The notes under the pieces: generated by a model
What the model was told of the DNA's origin: nothing
Seen by the model: only the letters and a program-made list of their open reading frames with translations
Database searches by the model: none
Position numbers and translations under genes: made by a program
From: a virus
Reading direction: 5' to 3' (one strand)
Virus record (IMG/VR): IMGVR_UViG_3300001450_000039
Coordinates: 5,319-46,940 of that record
DNA length: 41,622 nt
Shown: piece by piece, positions 25,112 through 33,577 of the stretch
Position numbering within the stretch: position 1 is the stretch's first letter
Layout: each line of letters begins with the position of its first letter

Positions 25112-25867
25112 CTATTTATCTTTATTTAAAGCCTTTTTAAGCAGCTTATATGTTTCAATACCTTCATCAGATTGCATATATGAGGCTACTATATAATATG
25201 CTTCTTCTCCATAAGGAACAGTAAGCAATTTGCTTTTATTCTTTTTTAAAGAAAAATAAACATCCTTTTTGTTATTTTGAAAAGCTAACAGTCCATTGTC
25301 AAAAAATTGTGCTACTACATTAGTAAGCTCTAACATTGGATCGTTTAAAACCTCCATAAATTCGTAAGGCTCATGTTTTGCAAAAAGCAATACATCTCTT
25401 TTTAATTCTGGTATAGACATTTTGTCCACTGCAACCCCTAAAAACACCCTACACACACTTATTAATTTTTCAGTATCTAATCCTCTAGCTAATACTTGTG
25501 CATCTAACTCTAGTTCAACACTTTCTAATTCTTGAGCCGCATCTCTTTGAGTATTTATTTCTACAAATGTAGACCCGTTCCCTGGATGATAAGATAAAAA
25601 CTTTTGTAGCACTTGATTTTCTTTACTAACAGCTAACATTCCGTCTTCAAAAACGATAGGTTCTAATATAGCATTACCATCTTGCTCATCTTCAAAAGGA
25701 GATTTTTGATTTCTTGCGTAACGCAAAGGTCTGTTTAAACCTTGATCTTCGTCAAAATACATTAATGGTGATCTTCTGTGGTGTCTTGACGCTAACATAA
25801 AAGATAAAGGAGATCTTTCTCCTGTTAACTTATACGATTTATTTACTAATTTTTTTACTTTGTTCAT
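25112..25867 (-). CDS. Conserved-type head protein downstream of the capsid gene (251 aa)
   Basis: A 251-residue soluble protein with a basic N-terminus (NKVKKLVNKSYKL), an Arg/His-rich segment (ASRHHRRSPLMYFDED, residues 26-41), a core with VFEDGMLAVSKENQVLQKFL (72-91) followed by HPGNGSTFVEI, and helical stretches to the end. I associate this pattern with proteins found beside the major capsid gene in marine phages, but no biochemical role is known to me. It is expressed after the capsid terminator; no promoter box is visible in the short gap, so it may rely on read-through. A head completion or accessory role is a guess. Confidence 0.6.
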   Translation of the reverse strand: MNKVKKLVNKSYKLTGERSPLSFMLASRHHRRSPLMYFDEDQGLNRPLRYARNQKSPFEDEQDGNAILEPIVFEDGMLAVSKENQVLQKFLSYHPGNGSTFVEINTQRDAAQELESVELELDAQVLARGLDTEKLISVCRVFLGVAVDKMSIPELKRDVLLFAKHEPYEFMEVLNDPMLELTNVVAQFFDNGLLAFQNNKKDVYFSLKKNKSKLLTVPYGEEAYYIVASYMQSDEGIETYKLLKKALNKDK

Positions 25868-25895
25868 TTTATTTAATTTTAAGTTTATTTAATTT

Positions 25896-25924
25896 AAAAA
25901 AAAGGGAGGAGTTACCCTCCCTTT
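25896..25924 (-). terminator. Intrinsic terminator after the major capsid gene
   Basis: Stem AAAGGGAGG at 25901-25909 with CCTCCCTTT at 25916-25924, with a 6-base loop. Leftward transcripts then run into a U-tract made from the A-run 25896-25903 (partly in the stem). It begins 20 bases after the capsid stop. Such a terminator next to the capsid gene helps keep capsid mRNA abundant. Confidence 0.92.
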
Positions 25925-25943
25925 CTAGTTTACTACCACCTAC

Positions 25944-27416
25944 TTACTGTTGGAATATAAAGAAGTTATTCGCTCCTAAAGTACACACAGCTCTTTCAGA
26001 CAAGAAGTTTACAGTCATACTATCCGTAGTATTTGTTCTTGCACCACCAGCAGAACCAGTAATCCAAGTTTTGTAACGTCTGTCTTCTGATTCAGAAGCT
26101 CTGTATCTTACATGAAGGAAAGGTCTCTTTGCGTTCTTACCTAAGATTTGGTCATATACAGTAGTTGATCCAGCTGGAACCATAAGCCCATTTACTGCAC
26201 CACCTTCTAAACCTCCTCTCATTGTAGGATCATTTAGGTATTTCCAGTCAGACTTATAGAAGTCATAACCTCTTCTAAATCCTGTGAAACCTAAATTAAG
26301 AGCCATTTCTTTATCATTATCAAATAAACCGTATGAAGTACCACCTGCTCCGTAAGAGTTTTGTGCTGCTAACATATCATCTATATCAAATGAGAAATTT
26401 CTATTAACGAATAATACATTTTCTTCAATAGATCCTTGTCTGTCTAATCTCTGAATAACTGAGTCAAAACCTGCTAAAGTAACTGGGTTACCTCCACTCC
26501 AGATGTTTCCTCTGTTTTGCACAGAAAAGAAAATTCCATCAGAACCAGAGCCATTTGCTACACCAAGTCCAGAACCTACTACTTGACCTTGTAAGAAATC
26601 TGCCGCACCAGAAGCCGCACCTGCTGGAACTGCTTCCACCATAGCTGTTTCTAGGTAATCTTCAAAACGTAGTCTTGTTTCATGCTCTGATTTTAGGTAC
26701 CATAAGTATCCATTAGCTCCATTCTCAGTAGTAACTTCTATCCACCCGATTTGAGCCATATCAGAACCATTAACAGTATACTGGTCTTTTATAATAATTG
26801 GTTTGTTATCAAATATTAGATCTTGAGATTCTAAAGATCCAGCCATTCCTGGCGTTCCTTTTCTAAATTCAGATCCGTAAATAAACATTGTAGCTGTAGT
26901 TCCTACTCCAGTCCATGCTTGTCCAGCTGTCTCATAATAGGCTACTGTGAATGTACCTGGAGCTGCTGCTGTTGGAGCTGCTGTTACGATTGCTTTATTA
27001 GATAATGTTGTTCCATTAGTATCAAGAGAAATCATTATCGTTTGACCTACTCTAATTGCACCAAAACCATTTGCTGGTGCTGATGATGTAGGAGGGGTAC
27101 TTGTTAATTGACCAGCTGGAATAACCCAAGTGGCTGCGTCAACACCAGCTATAGATCCTGTTGTCATAGCTGTATATTTAGTGTGTAACCTTCCTTGTTC
27201 TGCCCACTTAATCATATCTGAGTTAGTTGGCATTTCAGCACCTACCATTCTTAAGAATGAAGCTACTGATCTATTTCCATAACGCTCAAATTCTTTTTCA
27301 TAAGTATCTGGTAAATACTGATTTAGAAAATCAAAGTTAGTTATGTAGTTTGTTGGTTGGGCAACTTGCTGAGCACTTGGCTGCAAATTAAACCCAGGGA
27401 CTGCGTTTACTGGCAT
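25944..27416 (-). CDS. Major capsid protein (HK97-fold expected, 490 aa)
   Basis: A 490-residue protein in the standard position after portal and scaffold genes. Residues 30-75 (YLPDTYEKEFERYGNRSVAS, then LRMVGAEMPTNSDMIKWAEQ) and GYLWYLKSEHETRLRFEDYL in the middle are patterns I know from capsid proteins of flavobacterial and crAss-like phages. A beta insertion (about 118-182, IRVGQTIMISLDTNG... and ATMFIYGSE) interrupts the N-terminal part and resembles the module seen in other virion proteins here, perhaps as a surface domain. No protease motif is present nearby. The gene ends 20 bases before a strong terminator, consistent with high expression. The HK97 fold is family knowledge, not shown directly. 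Confidence 0.85.
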   Translation of the reverse strand: MPVNAVPGFNLQPSAQQVAQPTNYITNFDFLNQYLPDTYEKEFERYGNRSVASFLRMVGAEMPTNSDMIKWAEQGRLHTKYTAMTTGSIAGVDAATWVIPAGQLTSTPPTSSAPANGFGAIRVGQTIMISLDTNGTTLSNKAIVTAAPTAAAPGTFTVAYYETAGQAWTGVGTTATMFIYGSEFRKGTPGMAGSLESQDLIFDNKPIIIKDQYTVNGSDMAQIGWIEVTTENGANGYLWYLKSEHETRLRFEDYLETAMVEAVPAGAASGAADFLQGQVVGSGLGVANGSGSDGIFFSVQNRGNIWSGGNPVTLAGFDSVIQRLDRQGSIEENVLFVNRNFSFDIDDMLAAQNSYGAGGTSYGLFDNDKEMALNLGFTGFRRGYDFYKSDWKYLNDPTMRGGLEGGAVNGLMVPAGSTTVYDQILGKNAKRPFLHVRYRASESEDRRYKTWITGSAGGARTNTTDSMTVNFLSERAVCTLGANNFFIFQQ

Positions 27417-27437
27417 CTTTTTTTATGTTTTAATTGT

Positions 27438-28583
27438 TTATAATTTTTTTAAACTTCTAATTTTTAGTCCTCTACCACTGTCATTAAAGTTTGAGCCTAA
27501 CGCTCTTATCTTTGATCCGTCTTTCATAACGCTTTGTTGAGATTGTCTTATATCCATATTAATGTTTTTAGATTTTTTAGAAACATTATCTACGGTATCA
27601 GACACTCCTTGGTCATAAAAAAACTTAGCATACTTTTCTGGATTCATCGCCATTGATAAAGCCTTATGATAACCATTAACATCAGTAATCATTCCATCTT
27701 TATCCATGTAATTACTCAAAAAATTATTAACATCAGACTGCTTGCTTTTTAATTCTTGAGAATCTCCAGGCTTAAAAGTAAAATTCTTTTCTCCTACATT
27801 GAACTCAAAACCTTTGAACTCACTGCCAAAAACCTCATCAGTTTTCTTGAGAAACCAATCATACTTTTTTTGGTTTGCTTCTTTAACAGTTTTAGACTCC
27901 TGTATGTAACTTTTATAAGCACTTAAACTTTCTTTGTCAGATTCAGATAACCCACTCCCACTTGACTCAAGAGGAATTTTAAATTTATCTTTTTGAACAA
28001 CGAAATATTTTTTCGCTTTTGCAAGTTCTCTTTTTTTAGCTAATTTTAATTTCTTAATATCTTTTGGATCATCTTCTTCCTCATCGTAAGAAAATTTATC
28101 CTCCATCAAATCTTGAATATCTATAGCGTCTAAACCTTCTTCGGTTTCACCATAATAACTAGCTAATAACTCATCAGAGTCCATGGTATCAAAGTCTCTT
28201 TGTAATTTATAAAAGTCTTCAATACCACGCCCTGTATCCTGTTTATATTTTAGATATGCCGAAACATCTTCAGGTAATTCGTCATTGTCTTTTGTTTGCG
28301 TAAACAAATCATCTACTGAAGAGATATCTTTATCATATCTATTTTTTATATATTTAAGAACGTCTTCGTCATTTAACTCTGACGAGGGAGTTTCTTCCGT
28401 TACAGCTGACTCGGACTGATCCTCATCTTCTGTGTTTTCCTTTTCCGTTGTTTGTACTTCTGCTACAGGATTAGAAACATTTTCTTGTTGTTCTTGCTTT
28501 TCTTCATGCTTATCTAAAAGTTCTTGCTCTATCTCCTGTCTTGATTTTTCTTCTTTTGTAACTTCTTTTACTGTAATTTCCAT
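27438..28583 (-). CDS. Capsid scaffolding protein candidate (381 aa)
   Basis: A 381-residue, highly charged, mostly helical protein. The first 75 residues are very acidic and Glu/Gln/Thr-rich. An acidic cluster (YDEEEDDPKD, about 165-174) precedes a basic helix (KKLKLAKKRELAKAKKYF). The C-terminus is basic (ends LKIRSLKKL), as in scaffolds that bind the capsid shell through a positively charged tail. It lies between the portal and major capsid genes, the usual scaffold position. A strong promoter box (18-base repeat) lies 20 bases upstream of its ATG. No sequence homology is claimed. Confidence 0.7.
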   Translation of the reverse strand: MEITVKEVTKEEKSRQEIEQELLDKHEEKQEQQENVSNPVAEVQTTEKENTEDEDQSESAVTEETPSSELNDEDVLKYIKNRYDKDISSVDDLFTQTKDNDELPEDVSAYLKYKQDTGRGIEDFYKLQRDFDTMDSDELLASYYGETEEGLDAIDIQDLMEDKFSYDEEEDDPKDIKKLKLAKKRELAKAKKYFVVQKDKFKIPLESSGSGLSESDKESLSAYKSYIQESKTVKEANQKKYDWFLKKTDEVFGSEFKGFEFNVGEKNFTFKPGDSQELKSKQSDVNNFLSNYMDKDGMITDVNGYHKALSMAMNPEKYAKFFYDQGVSDTVDNVSKKSKNINMDIRQSQQSVMKDGSKIRALGSNFNDSGRGLKIRSLKKL

Positions 28584-28603
28584 TTTATTTTATTTAATTT
28601 ATA

Positions 28604-28621
28604 CAAAGTTAATACTTATTT
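28604..28621 (-). promoter_or_regulatory. Putative promoter (AAATAAGTATTAACTTTG), copy 1, before scaffold/capsid
   Basis: Read on the minus strand, this 18-base sequence ends in TAACTTTG, a match to TAnnTTTG. An identical 18-base copy lies before the portal gene at 31119-31136. It sits in the 53-base gap between the portal and scaffold genes, about 20 bases before the scaffold ATG, and would drive scaffold and capsid up to the terminator at 25896. The exact repeat over 18 bases outside coding constraint strongly suggests function. Confidence 0.75.
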
Positions 28622-28636
28622 ATTTAATTTTTTAGA

Positions 28637-31075
28637 CTATCTTGGGTTGAACTCAGCCATATCAAAGCCATCTAAACTATCTTCATTAGACTCAAAATTT
28701 ATTGGAGGTAAATTGTTTTTTCTTTGCGTAATTAATTGAGACTGTTCAGAAGATTGTTGACTTACCCTTTTGTCTTTAGCTTTTTCTCTCGCTTGCTCTC
28801 TATTACTTAAGGCTTGCTCTTCCCCTCCTCTTAATTGAATAGCAAATTGAAACTCTGTCATCATTAGCTGTTCTTTTAGTGCAGCTTCGTTTTTAAGTTT
28901 TTCTATTTCAAAACCAACAGTGGCTTGTGCAACTTGCATTTTAGATTGTGTTTCTGCTTGAATTTTAGCCATTTGTATTTGAGCCTCAGCTTGTTGTGCT
29001 TGCATATTATTTTGTTGTTGCATTTGCATCTGCTCTGCTTGTTGTTGTTGCTCCTGTTTTTGTTTTTGCTTTCTTTTAACTTTGAGTAATTGGTTAGCCA
29101 TCTTGATATTTTTAATTTCTCTAATATCAATAGCATCCTCTAGGTCTATACCACCTTTAGACAAAGCCATCTGTATATTTTGCTCCAACATAGCTTTTTG
29201 TTCTTCATCAGGAGACATTTCAATAAATATACCAAAGTCATATAAATATAAATTCTTTATATCGTCTAATATACCTACGTTATACTTTCCTATTTGCATA
29301 GCAAACTCGTCAGCAAAATCAGAGTATTCTAAGACATCTGCCGTTCTTATTGACAAAGCTTCTGATAAAGTTTGTGTAAGGTATAAACTAGCTTCTAGTA
29401 TATGCCTAGTTGCTGTATTAGAATTTAAAGCTGCTAATTTTTGAACACCAACTAAAGCGTTTGCGTCAGGAGTTGATCCATCTCTAGCCTCATTTAGCCC
29501 TGTTACTTGCCTTATCATATCTAAGTAATGATTGTAGTTCCCTATTAACATTTGCATTTTCTGACCCCCACTAGAAGATGTAAGTTGTGTTATTGGAACT
29601 CTTGCTTGATTAAATTCTCCGTCTTGAGTATAACTTCTTCCTACTACACTACCAGTTTGAAAATATAATCTTAAAGCGTCTTCTGGGGAATAAGCATTTC
29701 CAGAACCTAAATCTACATCATTCATTCCGTCTGCGTCTATAAATACACCATCTGGAACTACTTTAGAAATAACTTGTTGTAACTTTAAGTGTGTCATTTG
29801 AATTAAATCAGCAAAAGGAATCATTCTTCTAACTAAAGACTCTATATTACCCTTATACATTCTTGGTGCTGTTGCTACATAATTAGGCATAGCGTATTGA
29901 CTTGCCGACTGAGGACGCACCATGTTTTTTGATAACTCCCACTTTATCAACAAGTTAGTACCCATAACCATAACCCCGTCATACCATACGTCAATTCTTT
30001 TTTCTACTCTTTCAAAATTACCTTCTTCCATCATTTCTTCAGGCGGATTGAACTGATCGTCTTTAGGAACTGTAGTAAAGTTACCTTCAGCAGTTTGTTT
30101 TTTCTTATATACAAAACTATTAGTAGACTTGTAATTAAAATACATTAAAGTACAGGTGTCTTTTCTAAACATACTGTTTTCGTACATTTGAGATACGTTA
30201 TAATACTGATACCAGGCTTGACTATATTTTGAGATTTCTTCTAAGTCTTCATTAGTTAAATCTGGTTTTATTTTTAAAACTTCCCCAATAGGAATCGTTT
30301 TAATTTCTCCCCAATAAAAACAATCTTTAAAATAAGGATCTTCAGTGTAACTATAAACAACATTAGCTGGATCTACATATTTTACATCAATACCATCTCC
30401 TAAAAGAAAATCATGCTTTACCATAGAAACCCCTATAGTCATTAAATCCATATCATTTCTTTTACGAATTTGATTATAATGGTTTTCATCTAATAAAGTG
30501 TTGATTGCACATTCATTAGCAATTTCTACAGCAGGCTTGTAATTCATCTGCATATAAAGCTCCATTTCTAAATCTGTTTCTGGTAACGTTTCAGGATCTA
30601 CTTGAAAAACTCCTACATCAAAATCTTTTTCTATTTGTTTAAATAAAGGTTTTGCTATAACATTCGTTTCAATCATTTGCTGAAACTTACCTCTTTTTTC
30701 TGAAGACATAGCGTCTTGTGCGTATGTTTTAACAGAAAACAATCTATCTGACATTCCATTAACAACTATATCTACAAACTTAGGAATAATAGGAACTGGA
30801 GTCCAGTCTAAATTTAAATAAGACAAGTCTCCATCAACTGATAATTCGTTTTTATATTTAGCTATAGATTGTTCTCCTCTAGCGTATAATCTTAAACGAT
30901 TGAACTCTAACCATTGACTGTAAAACCTACATTGACTCCCGCCTCCTTTTCTAAACCATTCGTATTGAATAGCCTGACCTACTCGTAAACCAAACTCTTT
31001 TGTTTTTTTCTCAGAATCTGATACAAATTGATCTGGAAAAGCAGCAGATTTTATATCTATTGTTATTCCTTTCAT
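28637..31075 (-). CDS. Portal protein (812 aa)
   Basis: An 812-residue protein directly after TerL (the TerL stop at 31075 overlaps the portal ATG by one base). The N-terminal two thirds are mixed alpha/beta with a long conserved-looking block around residues 380-520 (SLVRRMIPFADLIQMTHLKL, then VVPDGVFIDADGM), typical of podovirus portals. From about residue 650 the sequence is Gln/Met/Ala/Lys-rich coiled coil (KRKQKQKQEQQQQAEQ and on), the long barrel helix region extending into the head. Length matches the roughly 800-residue portals of crAss-like phages. A promoter box lies upstream in the end of the terL gene, so portal expression may be boosted independently. Confidence 0.85.
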   Translation of the reverse strand: MKGITIDIKSAAFPDQFVSDSEKKTKEFGLRVGQAIQYEWFRKGGGSQCRFYSQWLEFNRLRLYARGEQSIAKYKNELSVDGDLSYLNLDWTPVPIIPKFVDIVVNGMSDRLFSVKTYAQDAMSSEKRGKFQQMIETNVIAKPLFKQIEKDFDVGVFQVDPETLPETDLEMELYMQMNYKPAVEIANECAINTLLDENHYNQIRKRNDMDLMTIGVSMVKHDFLLGDGIDVKYVDPANVVYSYTEDPYFKDCFYWGEIKTIPIGEVLKIKPDLTNEDLEEISKYSQAWYQYYNVSQMYENSMFRKDTCTLMYFNYKSTNSFVYKKKQTAEGNFTTVPKDDQFNPPEEMMEEGNFERVEKRIDVWYDGVMVMGTNLLIKWELSKNMVRPQSASQYAMPNYVATAPRMYKGNIESLVRRMIPFADLIQMTHLKLQQVISKVVPDGVFIDADGMNDVDLGSGNAYSPEDALRLYFQTGSVVGRSYTQDGEFNQARVPITQLTSSSGGQKMQMLIGNYNHYLDMIRQVTGLNEARDGSTPDANALVGVQKLAALNSNTATRHILEASLYLTQTLSEALSIRTADVLEYSDFADEFAMQIGKYNVGILDDIKNLYLYDFGIFIEMSPDEEQKAMLEQNIQMALSKGGIDLEDAIDIREIKNIKMANQLLKVKRKQKQKQEQQQQAEQMQMQQQNNMQAQQAEAQIQMAKIQAETQSKMQVAQATVGFEIEKLKNEAALKEQLMMTEFQFAIQLRGGEEQALSNREQAREKAKDKRVSQQSSEQSQLITQRKNNLPPINFESNEDSLDGFDMAEFNPR

Positions 31076-33321
31076 TATCTTATTATTTCACTTATTCTAC
31101 TCTTATTATTATATCTTGCAAAGTTAATACTTATTTTTGAATTTTGTTTAGTAGGTGTGTATAAGTGCTTTTGATTAGCCATGATTGCTAAACCCGAACT
31201 TATTGCAGCATCAAACCTTGTTCTATTATTAATATCAAACTTTGCCCAATCCTCTAATGTTCTTTGAAAAAACATATCTCCCATTAAATCTTTCTCTCTG
31301 TAGTCTCCTTCAAAATCTAAACCTATATACTTTTCTATATACGACTCTATAGCTGCCGCATGAGATTGTTTAACATCTGTAGAGGTGTTAGGTATTCCTC
31401 CTAACTCTTTTTCTGTTTTTGATAATTTATTAAATCTTTTGTCTGGCCTATTCATACTAAATCCTCTATATCCTCTATTTTTAAAATGGTACAATAGTCT
31501 AGGTTTATTATTTTCACATAAAATTGGCATTCCGTAAAATACACAAGCCATTAAAACTTCTTCAAAAAATATTTCTGCTGTTTGCGGTCGTGCTATGTAT
31601 TCTAAAAAAAAATGATTAGAAGGAGCATCATCCATATTAAATTTTGTCAAACCATGTAGGGCACCGTTAGACCCCTTACCCACAACCACGCCTGAAATGT
31701 CATAAGAGTCACAACCAAAAGTTCCTAAATGTTCATTTCCAGGATATTTAACTCCGTTACGAACAATAACATTATTCTGCATACTTATTCCTGGTGTCCA
31801 AGTTACTAAAAATCTTCCACTTTTATTAGGGTAAAAAATAACCTTAGTGTCTTTTACACCATTCTCCCAAGAAAACGATCCTCTTGTTGTATGTTGGCCT
31901 AGCATCAAAGAGTCATTGTAATCTATTTGCTGATATATTTTAGTTAAATTAAATAATGACTGTTGAGACTCATCTCTAAAAGCATGAGACTCTGTTCGTG
32001 GAAATTGTCTGTAAAATTCGTTTAATGCATCTGCATCTTGAGTTAAAGAATTTACCTCATTTTCCCAGTAGTTTATAGCTCCTGTTTTTATATCTTCCCC
32101 GTCAATACCTACTATCGGTTTGTCAGGAGTATGTAAAACAGGCATTCCATACTTATCAATATACCCTTCAAAATTCCATTCCATTGGAATAAATAAATTA
32201 TATAACCCAGATTTTGTTTGACCATTTTGATTTCTTTTTGAAGCATCAGAATCATCAAATAATTTTTTAAAATTACTACCTCCTTTGTCTAATGCATTTG
32301 AAGTAGACCCCATCATGCATTTACCTATAATCTTACTTCCTAACCTCAAACAAGTTTTAGTTACTCGCCAGTTGTTTAGAATATTTTCAGGCCTTTCCCA
32401 TTTTCCGCTTTCGTCGTGTAATAAGTATTGCAACTTCTCCCCATCATAAGAGTTATCAGATGTATTTTTCCAATCTATTGTAGTGTCTAGGCCATCAAGT
32501 TCCTCACTTCCAATATCATACATATTTTTTTTAGTAATTTTAGATGCAGGAACTCTATATGCTAATTCTGTTTTAGGCTTATCCATACCATCTTGAATGG
32601 GTTTAAAAAAAAACGGGTAATTATTAGATATAGGAACAACTTTATCTGTAAACATTTTTTTTGCATCAGCACCTGTTTTAGAAAGTATACCTATACGAGC
32701 ATCTCTTGTTATAGTAGCTTGATTTACTCCTTCGCATGAACTCATAAAAGAAAATCCAGACCTCCTTATTTTTAAGTAACACATACCAAAGCTTCTTTTG
32801 TCAGCCTTAGATGCCTCCCAAAAAATATAAAACAATCTATTTGCTTCTCTAAAATCAGGATGACCTATATCTATTTTAGTCCATTGTAAATACATATAAT
32901 GAGTACCAGTTATATAAGTAGGAATACCATTATTTTTAAACCAATGTCCTTGCTCTCTTTTGTCAAACTCTTGCTCTATGTAGTCAACCCATTCTGCTTT
33001 AAAATTAGAAGGAGCTTCGTGCCATTGAAATATACTTTGTATTCTTTTTAAAACCTTAGGTAATAAAGTAGGTGACCAGGTTTGCTCTGACTTAATTTTT
33101 TTTTCGTTTACAAAATTTTTAGGAGTTTTTGGTAATGCAATTTTTACATTACTAATTTCATATACATCTCCAACTGTCCCGTCTTTAGATATTACAACAA
33201 CATCATATTTTTCATTATACCCATACAACCATGTACGAGCTCTGTTTTTATTAGACAATACACCTTTAGGTATATAATCTTTTAATATTTTATATAATTT
33301 ATTTTGATCTTGATTCTGCAA
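31075..33321 (-). CDS. terL: Terminase large subunit
   Basis: A 748-residue packaging motor. ATPase domain: a deviant Walker A reading KIRRSGFS (184-191), in which the lysine leads the motif and the usual GK[ST] lysine is replaced by Phe, as in phage lambda gpA (KSARVGYSK); Walker B LQYLLHDE (297-304); likely coupling motif MGSTSN (337-342). Nuclease domain: acidic motif I in GCDSYD (D538, D541), motif II in ILCENN (E603), and motif III in RFDAA (D704), giving the RNase H-like DNA-cutting centre. The N-terminal 170 residues are an extension before the ATPase core. The gene overlaps the putative small terminase by 23 bases. Assignment is secure from motif order; the DNA packaging mode is not deduced. 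Confidence 0.93.
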   Translation of the reverse strand: MQNQDQNKLYKILKDYIPKGVLSNKNRARTWLYGYNEKYDVVVISKDGTVGDVYEISNVKIALPKTPKNFVNEKKIKSEQTWSPTLLPKVLKRIQSIFQWHEAPSNFKAEWVDYIEQEFDKREQGHWFKNNGIPTYITGTHYMYLQWTKIDIGHPDFREANRLFYIFWEASKADKRSFGMCYLKIRRSGFSFMSSCEGVNQATITRDARIGILSKTGADAKKMFTDKVVPISNNYPFFFKPIQDGMDKPKTELAYRVPASKITKKNMYDIGSEELDGLDTTIDWKNTSDNSYDGEKLQYLLHDESGKWERPENILNNWRVTKTCLRLGSKIIGKCMMGSTSNALDKGGSNFKKLFDDSDASKRNQNGQTKSGLYNLFIPMEWNFEGYIDKYGMPVLHTPDKPIVGIDGEDIKTGAINYWENEVNSLTQDADALNEFYRQFPRTESHAFRDESQQSLFNLTKIYQQIDYNDSLMLGQHTTRGSFSWENGVKDTKVIFYPNKSGRFLVTWTPGISMQNNVIVRNGVKYPGNEHLGTFGCDSYDISGVVVGKGSNGALHGLTKFNMDDAPSNHFFLEYIARPQTAEIFFEEVLMACVFYGMPILCENNKPRLLYHFKNRGYRGFSMNRPDKRFNKLSKTEKELGGIPNTSTDVKQSHAAAIESYIEKYIGLDFEGDYREKDLMGDMFFQRTLEDWAKFDINNRTRFDAAISSGLAIMANQKHLYTPTKQNSKISINFARYNNKSRISEIIR
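31119..31136 (-). promoter_or_regulatory. Putative promoter (AAATAAGTATTAACTTTG), copy 2, before the portal gene
   Basis: Identical over 18 bases to the element at 28604-28621, again with TAACTTTG at its end and a pyrimidine (C) following. It lies within the last codons of the terL gene, about 44 bases before the portal ATG. Because it is in coding sequence, its retention as an exact copy is notable. It would separate portal expression from the upstream tail-fibre/terminase genes. Confidence 0.7.
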
Positions 33322-33577
33322 ATCCCTTTGGTGTTGATGATTTATTTTCTACTACTATTCCTTCTAATAAGTTTTTTTCTTCTTCTATTCTTTTTAATAT
33401 TTCAAAAGCATCCATAATGCATAATTTTTTTGTTGCCGCAGCGTTTTTTAATTTGTCAGCCGCTAACTGATCATCAGCATCATACTTAATAATATCTTCT
33501 TTTGCTACTTTAATTAATTGGGCTACAGCTTTTTCTCCAGCACTAATAATTTGAAATCTTAATTCTTTATTATTCAT
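33299..33577 (-). CDS. Putative terminase small subunit (92 aa)
   Basis: A 92-residue mainly helical protein directly upstream of TerL, overlapping it by 23 bases. It has a stretch of regular helices (ELRFQIISAGEKAVAQLI, then ADKLKNAAATKKLCIMDAFE and ILKRIEEEKNLL) and a short polar tail. A small, helical, gene-overlapping protein just before TerL is the usual place and shape of TerS, which recognises phage DNA and oligomerises on it. No DNA-binding motif can be read with certainty, so this rests on position and fold-like composition. Confidence 0.6.
   Translation of the reverse strand: MNNKELRFQIISAGEKAVAQLIKVAKEDIIKYDADDQLAADKLKNAAATKKLCIMDAFEILKRIEEEKNLLEGIVVENKSSTPKGFAESRSK

Noticed and set aside
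28903-29136. 77-codon minus-strand frame inside the portal gene
   Set aside because: Out-of-frame reading of the Gln-rich coiled-coil repeats; its Lys/Asn composition is a by-product of CAA/CAG repeats.
29082-29444. 120-codon plus-strand frame inside the portal gene
   Set aside because: Antisense of the portal coding region with no operon context; the portal frame is clearly the real one.
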